From contig CM114271.1 in the NCBI GenBank assembly GCA_050084515.1, positions 22,072,001-22,136,000 of the forward strand: a DNA stretch of 64,000 nucleotides, read 5' to 3'. The position numbers were made by a program, and so were the translations under genes. This stretch comes from Blasia pusilla. Its lineage: Eukaryota > Marchantiophyta > Marchantiopsida > Blasiales. Positions within the stretch are counted from its first letter, which is position 1, and every line of letters starts with the position of its first letter. Shown here piece by piece: positions 12,901 to 26,856 of the stretch. Below the pieces are notes generated by a model that made no database searches, was not told where the DNA came from, and was given only the letters and a program-made list of their open reading frames with translations.

Positions 12901-13600
12901 TACATAGAATAATAAAGAGGTTGTTTTTTATTAGTTTTAATAATATTGGATAGTATATGATAATAATTAAACCGTTCCCATAATCCAATAGAATATTTTA
13001 ATGGATCATATAAAGCATAATCCAATGGTTATAACAGTTGATGGGAAATTTTATTTTTTTAAACCATATTATACCAAAGAAGAAGAATGGATTCAATTAG
13101 AAATGTGAGAGTTGGTGGACTTCTTGTTTAAAAATGTGAAATTTCAAAGATAAATAAGGATTCATATAGATTAAATACGTGGATTTTCCTCTTTTATGAT
13201 ATTAGAAAACATCAAATACTCCTATTTTCCTTAAATAAGAATGTATGATTTTTTTAAATATTATAGAAGTTATGGTAATATATCCGATATTGAAACTATT
13301 CACATAACTTTTTTATAGAATCAAAACGTTTGAAATCCATCTACTTGTTAAAATAAAATTTTTAATGAAATTAATTTAAATAAGTATATATTAGATTAAG
13401 TGGATAGTAAAGTTTCACTTATAGTAGTTTTTCTGGATATTTATTATTTCTAAAATTAAAAATCATGTAAGTAAGACTAGTCGATATGAATGGATTAAGA
13501 ATAGGTGTATTTTTAAAGAAAATAAATCTCAATTGAAAAAAAAAAGGAAAAAAGATTTTTTTTTATCTAACTATGATAGTCTTGATTTCAAGTTTGCTTT
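9971..13600. other. AT-rich intergenic DNA, no recognised gene
   Basis: Strongly AT-rich sequence with many stops in all frames. The frame at 10019-10375 (+) resembles no family I recognise. A cryptic CCAT repeat lies inside and is listed separately. Confidence 0.5.
12340..12660 (+). repeat. Cryptic CCAT/TCCAT simple-sequence tract
   Basis: About 320 bp dense in TCCATCCATC and close variants (tccatttg, tccatcta, tccatacg), broken by substitutions. It leaves an open frame by chance because it is stop-poor. It reads as a decayed microsatellite. Confidence 0.75.
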
Positions 13601-13686
13601 TCAATTCCACAAGGTTGAATGTGGACAAAGTCCGTGTCCACGGACATGTTCATGTCCGTGGACTTATGTTCGTCTTGTGGAAGCAT

Positions 13687-13986
13687 GGTTGCACAAAAAT
13701 GGACAAGTCTGTCCTAATGACAAACATGGACGGAAAAATTTAAACATGGATTGTAAAATGTAAGGCCCACACTTTATAGTTCATGGTGGAAGGCAAGACA
13801 AGGGTGGGTAGGGAAATAAGGGAGAAGAGACTAGAGGTAGGAGGAGAAAGAAATAAGGAAGTGTGGATCATGAAGGCAAGTAGGGGGATGAGAAAGAAGT
13901 GGGAGATGGGACCCATATGGATTAGTCCTTCTATAGGATGGACGTAAATCCACAAATATGGACATGGACTTTGTCCTTATGCAACC
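13687..13986 (+). mobile_element. MITE family 1, copy a
   Basis: A roughly 300-bp element that starts GGTTGCACAAAAA and ends with a run into GCAACC, an inverted-repeat pair with ggacaa just inside each end. The body has a conserved core: cacactttatagttcatgg, ggaaggcaag, and gggcccatatgg near the right end. Related copies occur at about 13987-14220 (inverted), 26250-26538 and 31493-31796. No coding capacity. The target duplication is not clear here because neighbouring copies abut. Confidence 0.7.
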
Positions 13987-14220
13987 TTCTATGGAAGAAA
14001 TTGTCCATATGGGCCCCACCTTCCCCTTCTTTCTCATTCTTCCCACTTGCCTTAGTGTTTTGCACTTTCCCATTTCTATCTCCCCCCTGGATCCCCCGCT
14101 TTCACTCCCTCTCCTATTATTACACCACTTGTCCTTGCCTTGCCTTCCACCATGAGATATAAGTGTGGTCCCCATCTCTTTCAAGTCATGTTCGTGGACG
14201 TGTTCTGACTTGTCCGTTGA
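13987..14220 (-). mobile_element. MITE family 1, copy b, inverted and truncated
   Basis: Reverse complement of the copy a body: tccatatgggcccc at 14005-14020, then the pyrimidine-rich core, then ccttccaccatgag near 14145. It lacks the terminal GGTTGCA on the side touching copy a. Together copies a and b form a head-to-head inverted repeat. Confidence 0.65.
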
Positions 14221-14274
14221 TATCCGTTCGGATATCAATAAAGTCTGTATTTGTCCCTAGGACGTGGATGTCTG

Positions 14275-15130
14275 TACGACAAGGTTGCACAAAAACGGAC
14301 AAGTCTAAACATGTCCACACACGTGCTGCTCGGGTAGCTGTGGCGCGCATCTAAGCCCGCCCTTGGAGCTTGCCGAGCCCGTAGCTCGCACTTGGGCTGG
14401 CCGAGCCCGCACCGGTTTTTTGGCCCACAACCACGCCCGCGCGAACTCACACATGGTGGAGTGGGCACCCATTGGGCGGGCTCAGGGCCCACGTTTGGGC
14501 GCCATGTGCGGGTCCAACGTGGGCCTAGCTGCAGGCCATAAAATTGGTGCGGGCTTGGCCAACCTTTGGGCCCGCTATGGCCTAGCCAGGCTATGGGGGT
14601 GGGCCGCAGGTACCTGAGCCCGCATGGACATTTGCATGTCCGCGGACACGGACTTTGTCCATGTTCAACCTTGTCGTACGGACTCAAGTACCTGTGTTGC
14701 GCACCCAAGCCCATCGAGCCCGTAACGTAGACTTGGGCTCGTCCACTCTACATCCATTTTGTAGCCCGGCATGAAGCGGACACGAGGCCCACAAGGCTGG
14801 ATGGCCCCCCATTGGGTAGACTTAGGCTTGCGTCTCAAGCCACACAAGGCCCGGAAGGTTGGCCGAAGCCCGCACAGGCTTGCCCTGTGCGATTAGCCCG
14901 CCATACGAGCATAAGCCCGCCCAATGGAGGCCCAACCCACCTTGTGGGCTTGTTGTGGGCCGAGGGCAGGCTACAAAATTGGTGCGGGCTGGACGAGCCT
15001 GGATCTACGTTATGGGCTCGGCAGGCGGGTTTGGGTGGGAGTAGGCCCTTTAGGGGACCCGTTGGTCATGTCCGTTTCCATGCATCCTTGGTCCTAAGAA
15101 CAGACTTGTCCATTTGTTTGCAACGATGTT
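14275..15130. repeat. GC-rich short-transposon cluster (two or more copies related to 9539-9962)
   Basis: Begins with caaggttgcacaaaaacgga at 14283 and has ggacacggactttgtcc followed by caaccttg near 14646-14672, then a second GC-rich block to about 15130. Motifs ggcccgc, gcgggc and gtgggccg recur throughout as in the 9539-9962 element. Internal boundaries are blurred, so copies are not separated. The overlapping long frames on both strands come from the GC-rich repeat and are not genes. Confidence 0.6.
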
Positions 15131-18100
15131 CAACCATAACGAGAAATAGAATGGTCATAAAATTATTCATAATTTTTTTTTTATGGCCATATATGCTTTT
15201 GAGAAAGTTTAATGATTTGAAGATAGGCAAAGGTCATGTGTGATCCAATCTTCAGATAAGCCCTCCCAATATTCTTATATGTATATACAGATATATGTAC
15301 TCTAAGAAGGGAGGAATTTTAAACCACTCACATCATCTTATTGAAATCTTGAAATTCAAATATAATTCAACTTTCAAAATTACATTTTCTAATTAGGAAC
15401 ATGTTCCAACTCTGAAATAAATCAATAAAAACCATAATCATCCCATGCCCATATATGCCCTAGTTAAAAGAATTGGATATGATCAAGGGTGAGCATACAA
15501 TTTCCTATCATGATGTGGTATTATTTATTGTATTTTGGCCATGCTTATAACTCAATCATGGAATCTTTGTCAAACGTTGTAGGAGTGAAAAGAAACTTAG
15601 TTACAAGGTCTTTCATGGTTTAGATTTTTTTGCAATAAGAAATTAAAATAAACTTAGAGTCAAAATTCCAAGTTTAATTTTTAATTTCAGGCAAATAAAT
15701 TGAAATGGAATAACACCAGAAATATCCGTGTTTCCTCTAACCAAAAGCAGACACACCATCACAAAATTTCAAGACTAGAAGATAGTTATGGTTTGTGCCA
15801 CAATAGATCACTTGATATGAACAATTTTATCATGTTATTTCAAAAAGTAGAAATTTTCACCATTGGATGGCCTTTTATTTTAAAAAAGATAACTAAGTAA
15901 ATATTTATATATTATAAATATTTGGATTATGATATTGGAATCGATTATAATTACTTTAACTTCAATAATCCTATTTTCTAATTATAACTCAACTTGCAAA
16001 CATGATCTAGATTAAAATATTAATATTCATCATAGGACCACACATTCTATGGAAAATTTTGATAATTTTAGAGGAATTTTAGTAATGTAAGATTTATAAG
16101 ATATTGAACTTCATATTGACAAACGGGTATGCGGCCTGGTTTTGAGTTTTACAACGTTTTGGTTTTGAGTTCCTAAATACGAATACAGTAAGAGATACAT
16201 GGCGCATCGTATGTTTGGAGATTAGTATCAAGAACTAATACAATCGGATCGGAATAACACGGCCAGAGGGAGTGAAACTAATAAGAGCAATCATCGACCA
16301 TTAAAATTCATATCGATGGTAAAAAACGTCTAGAGTATCTTGCATTTTGTAAGCTTTGCTGTCGGAGTCGCCTTATTGTTGGGGTCGTAAAGAATCAAGT
16401 CTTAATTCTAGATTATGGCGTTATCTTCTTATTTTATGATAAGAATTATATAGGATATGAAAGAAAATATTTTTTACTACCGCCTCATTAGTTAGTCTAA
16501 GTTAGTCAAGTATGACTAAGCCAACCAAGTAAGTCATCACTAATGACTACTATATGACTATATGACTACCATAAATATATAATTAAAATATGAGTTTTTC
16601 TGATCGTAAAAGAATGAATAGAAAAACAATCATAGTTTTAGTGAATTTTTTTGAGTCATTCGTTTCCTAATCATAATTTTTTCTAATGTTAATAGTAAGC
16701 TCAACCTAAAACATAGCAGATCATGGTGAAATGGTCTCAACCTTGATAATCAAAGCAACAAATTGCATCGACTATGTGTAGACTATTGCTAAGAATTTTG
16801 TATGTTGAATCTATATGAATTGTTGGTAAGGATTCTCTATCCTCAATCCCAAGTAGGCATGCGAGAGATACTCGTGTGAATTAAATTAGGTTTTGAGAAG
16901 TATATTTGTTTCCTGCCAGAAGTTTCTCTTGAGCCAAGTAGTGGGCAATTAAAAAATTACCTAGTAGACCCAACAAGTAGAATTTCACTCACTGATTCAG
17001 AAATTAGGACCATCATGTTGAGGGCTCTTGTTGCAATGCTTATACATGTGCAATAGTCGATAGATGCAACGCGTCAAGAAAATAAAACACACTCGATCAA
17101 GTAATCATCGCACTTTAAGTGCGCAAGTATATTCTAAACTTGAAAGGGCAATGAACATTCAAACCACAAGTAACTTAGTTTGATCATCTAAATTGAGACT
17201 TAGAGCCTCAGAAGTCTAAGCTAGAAGATCTAGTAAGGGAAGTCATAGTAAAACCCGACCGAAAGTTCATATAATACTACGAGGAAATTATGTGTTAGCC
17301 AAGAAGAAGTATGAAGGCTACATTTCTAGAAAGTAAAAAGAAGACTTCTGAAGTTAAGAAGGAAAGAAGATAGAAGATGGAAGTAAATCACGGGGAGGCG
17401 TCGTCCAGAAAGTACCGTTGCTGTTAGAATCTTTTCGACGCCCAAAGAATCTTGGTAAATACTTGGTCAAGAGAAAATATCAAGGAAAGAGGATATAACA
17501 TCTTGAGTTAAATTGACAAGGTAGTAAGTTGGACCAAGCATGAATGGAAAAGTCTCTACCATTTAAAGCCCCTTAGAAGTGATTTGGAAAGATAAGTTAA
17601 GGGAAAGTAAAACACGTTTTGGAGGAGCAAATTGGAATCATTCTGAGAGATCAAGGACACGTTGGAAAGCCAAGAAGGAGACTCTTTAAGGACGAAAGAT
17701 TTCAGAGCGCGATCAGAAATAGAAAGCACAAGAGAAACTATGAAGTAAAGAAGGGTGTAAGAATTCTACTGCAGAAAGTTGGAGATGATTTTTTAGAGTT
17801 TTTTGGGCGTTTTATTTATGAGCGCGAGGAGATTGAGGCAAAATTGGAAAGCTGGGAAGACGTGCGTTCTTTCAAAAGTTGAATCACATTAAGATCATTT
17901 CTAAACCTATGAGAAACTGAGGTTAAGTGCGCATGGGTGCTCTAGAGTGGTTGATTAAAGTTGTTTCCAATCATAAGTTTAAAGGAGAAATTACCCACAT
18001 TTGGGAGAATTTGAGAAAATAAGATCTCAATTTTTAAAATGATTAATGTTGAGAATTGGAAGAGGAGAGAGAGAAAGCAGTTTTTGAAGGGGTTTGATTA

Positions 18101-19438
18101 TTAAATTCGAAGTTTGGGACTTGAATTTTGATGATTTGACTGGAATGGTCTTATAATTAAGGAGAATTGAGCCCAGAGTTGAGCTGAAAGTGATCTGAAT
18201 GGTAAAAAGTTCAAAAGTTTCAATTTTGTCACCCGTGAGCATCTTGTTTTGGCGTTCAGAGTAGTATTTTTCCGCATCAACTATGCCCATGGAGAACCAA
18301 AAGCTACGCCCCAAGGGATCCCATCGACCAATCGCAATCATTAAACAAACAAACCATTAATAGATTCATGTCCATTTCTGAATATATAACGAAACTAGAT
18401 GAGAAATATATCCCATGATAGAATGGCAGGTGTCGAGTTTGCTTTCAGTTATGTCACACTTCACACACAGGATTTTGCTAAACAATTTTCAGACTTGGAC
18501 GCCATTCTCTTACTATTTTTAGGTTGGGAGCTTTGGCATCCGTGGACGACGGCGCCACCAAGGCTCTTGTCGGCGAACACCATCCACCAGGTCACTTTTG
18601 AAGTGTTTTCGAGAGACGATCATGACAGGTGTGTCTGCAAAGCACTGCGGGTGTTCATGCTGCTTCGCCGAGCTTTGACGGAGGGGTTTTGAAATCCTGT
18701 TGGCGTTGAGTCCAAACTTAGATGGACCACGTGTTACCGGGAAAAAGAAAGGCCTAATAATGCATGACTTCAGGAAGTGAGGTGGATTGTTTCTACATGG
18801 CGAGAAAGGCGGCGGCTAGCCCCACAATTGTTGGATTGAGGCCGAAGATTCGAATGGAAAAAGGTGCCTGTGACAAACGGTAAGAGCCACGACATGCAAC
18901 AGGAAACTCAAAGGAGATCTCGCACGCCCCCGGGCCATTTAACATCATCCCAGGATTTATGATCGAACAGAAGGAATGATAAATCTCCTTAAATTACATG
19001 GACTGTACAAAATTACATCCTTCTCCTCCAATCAGGCGGAGCGTTCTTCTCTGTTTTAGTTAAGTCGACCAATCCGTACTGAGAGCCGAAATACTCCTAA
19101 TAACTTTCGATTTCAGAACCTTAATTGGCCGAGTTGGCTATTGCAATCTGATCATCCTCAGGAGCCAGGCTGCATAAATCGAATCAATTTCCTCCAATAA
19201 CTGAAGTCCAGAATAAGCTATGCCTCACATTCTCCCATTTTATCCGTGCCGTCACGGACAAAGAGTGCTCTCTGCGCATGACGGTTTGGCTAAAGCTATG
19301 CGCCTGCGATCGATACATATATACAGTCTACTGTACATATTAGACAAAGGCTCGTCGCCTGTGGTAGTACGAAGCATTGGCATAACGACTCTGCTCGTTA
19401 GGCGCAAATGTCCACCCAGCCCGAGGATGATAGGCGGC
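15131..19438. other. AT-rich intergenic DNA, no recognised gene
   Basis: Mostly AT-rich and stop-dense. A frame at 17619-17882 (+) encodes a basic, charged 87-residue sequence resembling no family I know. A frame at 18399-18692 (+) is also unassigned. The part from about 18500 to 19438 is less AT-rich and is the 3' flank of the legumain gene. Confidence 0.45.
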
Positions 19439-22400
19439 CTACGCGCTGAAACCCTCGGTCAGGGGCTGCCAAGTGCCGTAAGAACTTGGGCGAGCGCAAG
19501 CTTCCGCCGCAGCTGCGGTCATCTGGGCGACGCTTACGCCGGCGTTGCAAATATTGGCAAACGCTCGATTGTGCTTCATGCCGTACTGAGTGAGGAATCC
19601 GCATTTGCTCTCAAATGCGCGCACCTGTTATCACACGGATGCACCAGATCACAGATTCAGTATCGAATCGCAGAGAGCTTCAACAACCCCAAGATCTCGT
19701 CGACAGCGAATCAATTCTAACTCTAACTTGCATGGTCGAGGAGCATAGGGTTCAGGGCAAATCCAGTTCAGAAATGAGGAGAGAAATTAAATTCTCACAA
19801 ACAACTTGGATAACGTGCTCTTCCCAAATGCTACTTCAACACGAATTCTATGGCAACGAAGGCGAGAGCGTGGTGTAGGACAACTACTGATAATCGACGG
19901 AGATGCGACTAGGCGTAAGAGAATAGAGGAAATTTTAAGATTGGTGGCAGAAGAAACGTATGGATGTCAGCGGCATGTTCTAATTCTAGAGATTCTAACA
20001 GCTTGTGAGGAGACCGTGGCCAGCAGGAAAGACAATCAATCGCCAGCCATGCATTTTCCTTCTGTTATCTGCTCTGAAACGAAAGAATCTGCAGGCGATC
20101 ACATCGGGAGTTCCAAAACTGGCGGGCGTTCCAAGCCAAGACCTAAGCTAAAAGATGGAAGATAAGTAAGTACCATGTCCTTGAGGCAGTCCCAATCGTT
20201 CACCAACGCCTGTCCAGGGGACACCACGTGCTCGAGAGTGGTAGACCCCGCATCCGCTCCAAAAAGAAGCTCCCCTATCATGCGAACACTAGTATCTATC
20301 TCCATGCGCCGGGATATGGTATCCAATAGCTCTTTTCCAGCGCTCGCCTTGCGGTTGGACCCCTCCGCCGCATTGCTAAACTGTCATTAGCAAGATAAGT
20401 TTGTAGTGAGGCCGTGCAAATTGAGGCTTGACATAACGAGAGAGTAGCCGTACATTCCCACGGGGCAGGAGCGCTTACAGGAGAGCCTCGGGTATGTAAC
20501 GACAAGGGAAGAGAAAAAGTAAAAAAGTAAATGCTGGAGTTTACTCAAAACTCGATCCCAAGTTGATTCCAAAAAACCGACTTGCTAGCAGCAGGGTGTA
20601 AGTCAAAAAGCGAGTCAACAGAGTCAACCCTAGTAGTACGACCTTCCCACTCAGGATAACCATGAATTCGGGAAAGTGAACTTGTATGAACGCACACGTT
20701 TGGCTGGCAATTGCTTACCTTGTGCCAGAGGTGAAGGACCTCTGCGTCTCGCTGGTTGACACCAACATTTCCGAGAATAGCGTTCTGAGTGTCGTCGGGT
20801 ATGGCGGGATAGCTCACGTTCTCGTTAGCTGGGTTGTATCCTAGGTACAGAGCAAGCTGATCAACGTGTACCTCCTGAACATCGCCGTATTCCATGACGT
20901 GGGATCCTGTACGATATGTGTTGTGGTTCGAAGTTCTCTTCTTCACCTGAGACACGAAACGTCAGGAACACTCTCAGTATCGGATCTCGGAAAAAGCCGC
21001 AAGTTTGGCTACAGCCATGTCGAATCATCTTAATCGCAGACCACGCACATCGTTATCAACATCCGAGGTACATCCAACGTCACAGGGTTGAAACTCACGA
21101 TTTCATACTGATCCTTCAAAGTTTCTTTCCTCAGGTTTTGTACTTCACTGCAGAGAACAAGAAGAAAAATCATGTGAGCGCGCGCATTCAAACCTTCTTT
21201 CTTGTTCGGCATAGACAGCACGAGAACTTCCAGTAAAATGACCTGTCTATGGATTCTAAAGACGGATTAAAAACAACAGATTGGGAAATCATTTATGAAG
21301 CCTCCTGCACACTGACCTGTCCTCCATCCAGGCCACGCTGTAGAGATCACCAAGACAGGTATCGAATCCTTCAGGAGGAGAAGGATCCATTCCTGGACAG
21401 TAACATCCCCAACTGCTTTCATCAGCGTTGGAAGCGGTTGTCACGTAGATGTTCAATCCTTCTGGCAATATCCCTTCAAAAATACTACCACTCTCACACG
21501 CTTCCAAGTAGATCACCTGCACAGTTCAACAGACCAGAGTCAATTGGGTGAACAGTGAAGAAACACGCCAAGAACGAACTTCTATCTTCTAGAAATTACT
21601 TCTAAATTACTCTTCATCGTCCTGAAAAGAGATGGAAACACTTGATTCCCACTCCGGATAGAACTCGACCAAGACTAGAGGCAAATAATTGGAACTCGTT
21701 ACTCACCAGCTTTCGGTAGGTGCCTGCCTCATACTTCTTCTTGAGTGTGGAGATCAAGTCAGGGGCGTACAAGTTGGGAGAGGTGGGCATACCTGCAAGG
21801 ACATTGACTTGTTAGGAATCCCCTTACTAATCCAGGCAGTTAAGTAAGTCCGCACGACAAGCCAAGATTGAAAGCGAGCCGTAGAGCTGCAGATGCGGAA
21901 GCGACAAAAAAGTGCGACGTATTCCACGAACAGGACATGGACAACATAGGAAAGGATGAATCATACTTTCAAAGATTCAGAATCACGCAAGTACGACCTC
22001 GAGAGGCCGGTTCATATGTTTGCGATGACGTGACTAAAGCTACTACAGGAGTTCTTATGTCGTGCATTCCAACCGTCCACAAGGTGGGCCCCAACTCCCC
22101 AGTTAGTACGAATTTGGTTGCCTGGAATTTACTACTGATAGACTGTTGATGAGCAAGAACTCTGGAGTCTGGCTCACAAACGAGACTGTACAGACATTCA
22201 TGGCTAGCGATGGTGGACCTACTGCAATGATGCAGACTGCTGACTGTCACGCCGTCCTGTTGTGAGGTATTCGATACATGGGAACAGAACAGCTACTGCA
22301 GGTGAAGTGAGCGCGCATCCTTGGACACGGAACTTGTGCGCAAAGACGATGCCTACCGACTCAAGTATAAGAATCAGGATTGTTTGCTTGGGCGGGGAGA

Positions 22401-23772
22401 AAGAAATTCACCGAGAACACCGGGACCTCCATGATCGGAGTAGTAGATGAAAATGTGATCCTCGGGCCCACTGTTTACCACTTTTCCACTGCCGCCTTTG
22501 ATGGCATCCTTGTCTCCGAGAATTGCAGCAAAGAAATTTTTCACGTTTACGTCTCTTCCCGTGTAATCCTGCGCGACACATACGTACAAGAAACAATCGA
22601 GTTAGCGACTGTTGCCCTCCATTGCACAAGTGGCCCAACTCCCTCATTTGTCACGTTAAGACACTACTTCTTGTCACGACGCGATTCAAGTTGGATCTGA
22701 AATCAATACTCAATTCCAGAGAATGCATCACCGCATAGGCATATTGTCCCAAAACAAGAAACGAGTTGATTCCTTGCATGAAACAAAAACGCTCAATTAC
22801 ATCCCTGTGCTGCTCACAAGAGCAGCGGATCAGACTGGGCTTGCTAACCTTGGGCACTCCATGATAAACGTCATTGCCAGTAGGCGAATTGATGATTTGA
22901 CCGGGACGAGGATTCTCTTCGTTGTCGGCGATATCATCGTACATGAACACCACAATGTTCTCCTCCGCGACGCCGTTCGTCCTCAGGATCTGGTAAGCGT
23001 GGCAAATGTCCGCCTGTACGGAGTAGAAGCATCAACCGAGTGTGAGGAAAGAGCTCAGCGACTGGGGAGTGTTCTATTGTGACTCAAGTAATTCTACGTG
23101 TCAATGTTCGGAACAGGAGGCGACACAGAAAGAAAGCCTCGACTTAAAGCAGCGTGTCGCACTTGGACGTGCGCACTACCTGAGCACGAGTACTACATAG
23201 AAGGTACGTGAAAGCATTTCGCTTGTAGGACTAAGGAAAAGAAACTTCTACAATTGTGAAAACCACGAGGTCCATTAGCATAATTTGCGAGGTCGGGGCT
23301 TCCAAGCGCAACTTGCGACACCTCGCGGCAGAAAAGACTGCAGATAGTCCTTGAAACTAGAGTTTTACAACGATTTCCCAAGTTCCCTCCGAGCGCCACG
23401 AGTGTTACTTGGTACACTGGAGACTTTAGTTTACAATAAACGACTGACAGCTATTAACAGTCCAGACCTACAGCAGTTCATGAGACTGAACGAATCAAGC
23501 AAACGAAGAAATTGAACCAAGGTCTTCGGTCACGGATGTGGGCGGGAAAGACCCACCTGGTGACGGTAATTTCCATATCCTCTCGAACCAGCGATGAGAA
23601 CCGCCCAGCGCGTTCCCCTTTCAGCCTCCTCCGTTCGCATCACCCCTTCGGTTGGCAGTTGAATTCTCGCCTCATCTTCCCAAACATTCTTTCCGAGTCG
23701 CGCACCTTCAACCACCGCACAGAATACCGCCAGTGTAACCACCAGCGAAACGGCCAATCCCCGCCCATCCAT
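19439..23772 (-). CDS. VPE: Legumain / vacuolar processing enzyme (C13 asparaginyl endopeptidase)
   Basis: Cysteine protease cutting after Asn/Asp, active in vacuoles in seed-protein maturation and cell death. Nine exons from high to low coordinate: 23557-23772, 22849-23013, 22412-22568, 21707-21792, 21317-21516, 21099-21147, 20719-20946, 20174-20380, 19439-19624. All junctions are GT-AG and phases match, giving 497 residues, normal for the family. Residues 1-24 form a signal peptide (MDGRG then a hydrophobic run). Catalytic motifs are intact: [10 protein letters not shown] (His, exon 3) and YLEACESGS (Cys, exon 5). [18 protein letters not shown] (exon 7) and the C-terminal prodomain with [17 protein letters not shown] (exon 9) follow. 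Nine exons matches the layout I recall for seed-plant VPEs. An in-frame ATG 26 codons upstream (23850) would bury the signal peptide, so I chose 23772. Legumain was preferred to the related GPI8 because of the C-terminal domain. Confidence 0.96.
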
Positions 23773-26249
23773 GGTCGATCCCTTCCTCTTCTCTCCTAGA
23801 CTCCGAGCGGGATTTCCAGTCTTCTGAAAGTGTCGCACAACGGGACTCAATCTCCACCCCTCTCCGGAGAGCGAGAGACAGCTCTGCGGAGGTCTGCGCT
23901 GTGTGAACTTACAGAGAGAAGAGACCTGAAGAACTGAGATCGGCTTCGCAGGCGCTCCTTCTTGAAGTAAACATGTTCATTTCCCAGCTGCCCGAACTCA
24001 TCCCGAAAAGGCGGGCCCTTGTCCACGTTGGATGTCACTTTGATTTTACGTGTCTCTCTCCCACGCTTTCCGATCGAGAAGGACCGCTCAGATGCTCCCA
24101 CGTGGCCCGGCATCGTTGGCCCGATTGGTGAGGGAACACGGACGGCGAGGGGGTCCTGTTACCGGCTGATTTCCCCTAAATTTGGGGCAGTATTTCAGAC
24201 GGGATCCAATCCCTGGAAACGTTCCCCGTTCGGGAAGTTATTCATCACTCTTGGTTCTGGAACAGGACAGCAGCCCCCCTCTAAGAGTCGGACGAATGTC
24301 GACTTCCTCAAACCTCTTTTCCGTTAGCTTTTGTCTCTTTGTCCCACCGTCTCGGCACAGCTATCCTGAGGCGGGACAATTGGTGTGCCCGCGCTGCCCA
24401 ATCCAAAGACGTAGTCATGCAGATTACCCCTCTTCTTCTTCCTCAACATCGGATAACTTTATTACCGAGAATCATCCATCCGCCACAATAGACAGACTTC
24501 TCTATTTTCTCTTCGTGTTACTCCTGCTCTTAAGTTCACTGTACCATGAGAGGGTTTCTCATGCCATAAGAGAAACATGAAATCAAAAGAAAAATTTAGT
24601 GTCCGGGTTTATGCACATGTGAAATTTTGAGGTCTACCAAAATAGAACTGCTAGAATTTGAGGAATGGAGGTTTTCTAAAGGGAAAAGACTACGGGACGG
24701 GGTTATTCGCAAATCCATCCCGGTACATGGCACAAGCGGGCAATGTAATACTAGTATCTCACATCTGTCCAAGAAAAATGAGATCACTTAAGGGATTCAC
24801 GAGCACTGGGAAAAGTACCTAAGACTCACGTGGAGTACGTAACTCCGTGCTTGACCTCCCCTACTAATGTCGATGTTTTAGTAGTTATTACTCCAACTAT
24901 GAGGGGTGCCACTGGATGGAGAGGATGATATTCTAATCTACAAATTAGGATGTTTACTTTATATGTTGATATTTCCCTTCATATGAATTATAACTTTCAG
25001 GAAGTAAATACCTCTCAATTGTAAAAAAAAGCTGAAAATTCTTGCAAAAAAATAGATATATTTATAATTATATGTAACTAATTTAGGGACTTGCAGAATA
25101 GGCTAATTTCTCTCCATATGTACCAATATAAAGAGCAAATAAGATTTCTTATGTGAGGAGAGTGTTTTCTAAATAAGATCAAACTTTAGAAGGGGAAAAT
25201 CATATTAAGGGTTTCCAAAAGAAAATAAAGTAAATCTGTAAATTCAAAGGGACTCTCTACAAAAGAAGCACTTCTAGTTTATAGATTATAATTGAAAAAA
25301 GGGGAAATCATATTGAATGAAAGAATATCATAAAATCAAGAAAAAATCATAATGAATCCATAAAGTGTATTTTACCCTTTCTAGAATTGGAATATTTAAA
25401 AATAAATTATGAATACTAAACTTACTTTTCTAAAAGTGTTTATCACTTTGAAATATCAACATGGGTTAACGGGAAGGATTGATGATGCATGTGCATAGCA
25501 ATCATTCTCAATTGTAAGGGTAAATACAATATCACTCTTTTCCTCTTATAAAACTAGCTTGACCTAAATTAGGATAGGACTTTCCTCATGGAGTGACCCC
25601 TTTTCTTGAAATAATACTTTAGTGCCAAAGATGAAATAAAACAAAAGAGAAGAAAAATTCAGGTAGCAACTCATGCAACTTTGAATTAAAATCTAAATTT
25701 TAACTATTTTCTCTGGAAATTTTAAAGGAAATAAAAGTTATAATTACTACTATGGATTATTACCCTAAATTTCTATAAATTGATTGTCTTTGAGGAAATC
25801 CATCCCAACTACTTCTTCAATTGTCTCGAAATTTTCCCCAAAAGATATATTTTTAAAAAGATGCGAATCCATGGCACTTTGAGGCTTCATGTTATCTTAG
25901 TTGGTAAGAGGTACTTTAGTAAGAACATCTCTTAGGAACATTAGGATTATGTAGAATCCAAGGAATCATAAAAATTCTTATCTCTTTGAATTTCTTCTAC
26001 AACATATAATATCCTTTTTCCTAGAGAATAAGGTGGCACACAAGGTTTATCACAATATTTCGGACTCAATATTTAATATGGATTTTCTTTAAATAAAAAT
26101 TATTCAGGTTTTTAATCTCATCATAGGAAAAAAAATTCATGTTGCGTCAATAATAAGATGTCCACGAATAATTCAAGGCAAAAATTGGGGAATTTTCCGA
26201 AAAAAATAAATGAATATTTAATTTATGCAAAAATCTTGATGACACACAT
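23773..26249. other. 5' flank of the legumain gene, then AT-rich intergenic DNA
   Basis: From 23773 to about 24550 the sequence is of balanced composition and probably holds the legumain leader and promoter on the minus strand. I could not assign a TATA box with confidence. From 24600 to 26249 it is AT-rich and I see no gene or named repeat. Confidence 0.5.
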
Positions 26250-26538
26250 GGTTGCACAAAAACGGACATGGATGGAAAAATCTGGACATAGATTGCAAAA
26301 GATGGTGTCCACACTTGTAGTTCATGGTGGAAGGCAAGGCAAGGGAGGGCGGGGAAATAAGGGGGAAGGTAGTGAAGGTGGGATTGTGAGAGGAGGAAGA
26401 AACAAGAAAGTTCAGATCACAAAGGCAAGCATGGGGCGCGGGGGGATTAAGAAAGAAGGGGGAGATGGGGCCCATATGAATAAGTCCTTCTATAAGACAA
26501 CGTAAGTCCACGGACATGAATTTTGTCCATATGCGACC
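26250..26538 (+). mobile_element. MITE family 1, copy c
   Basis: Starts GGTTGCACAAAAACGGACAT and ends near atgcgacc. The core matches copies a and d: gtagttcatggtggaaggca at 26318-26337 and ggggcccatatg near 26466. The flanks carry similar gacacacat and ggacacat, a possible imperfect target duplication. Confidence 0.7.
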
Positions 26539-26856
26539 GTGAGGACACATGGTTGAGTAAATCTATAATATTATTGAAATTGAGCTATAATCAAGTTTAT
26601 GGAACATCTGAATTGCTATATTTGGTATGCATATAAAATATATCGGCTTAATCAAAGTTCATCACTTAATCACTCTTACTTTAATTAGAGATTATATTTG
26701 GGCTTTCTTATTCATACTCTACATAATTGAGAAGGGGATCAAATTCGATCAATCATTATTCGTTCTCTCATTTCAAAATTTCGTTCTTTGTGGTGATGGT
26801 GGTGTGTGTAAAAATTACATTCCATTAATTATGCTTCTCTAGTAATTTATTTTGAC

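Noticed and set aside
14235-14847. Long overlapping open frames on both strands in GC-rich DNA
   Set aside because: They come from stop-poor GC-rich transposon repeats; frames are not shared between copies.
23773-23850. Upstream in-frame ATG (23850) as the legumain start
   Set aside because: It would place 26 polar residues ahead of an otherwise standard signal peptide; ATG 23772 fits the family better.
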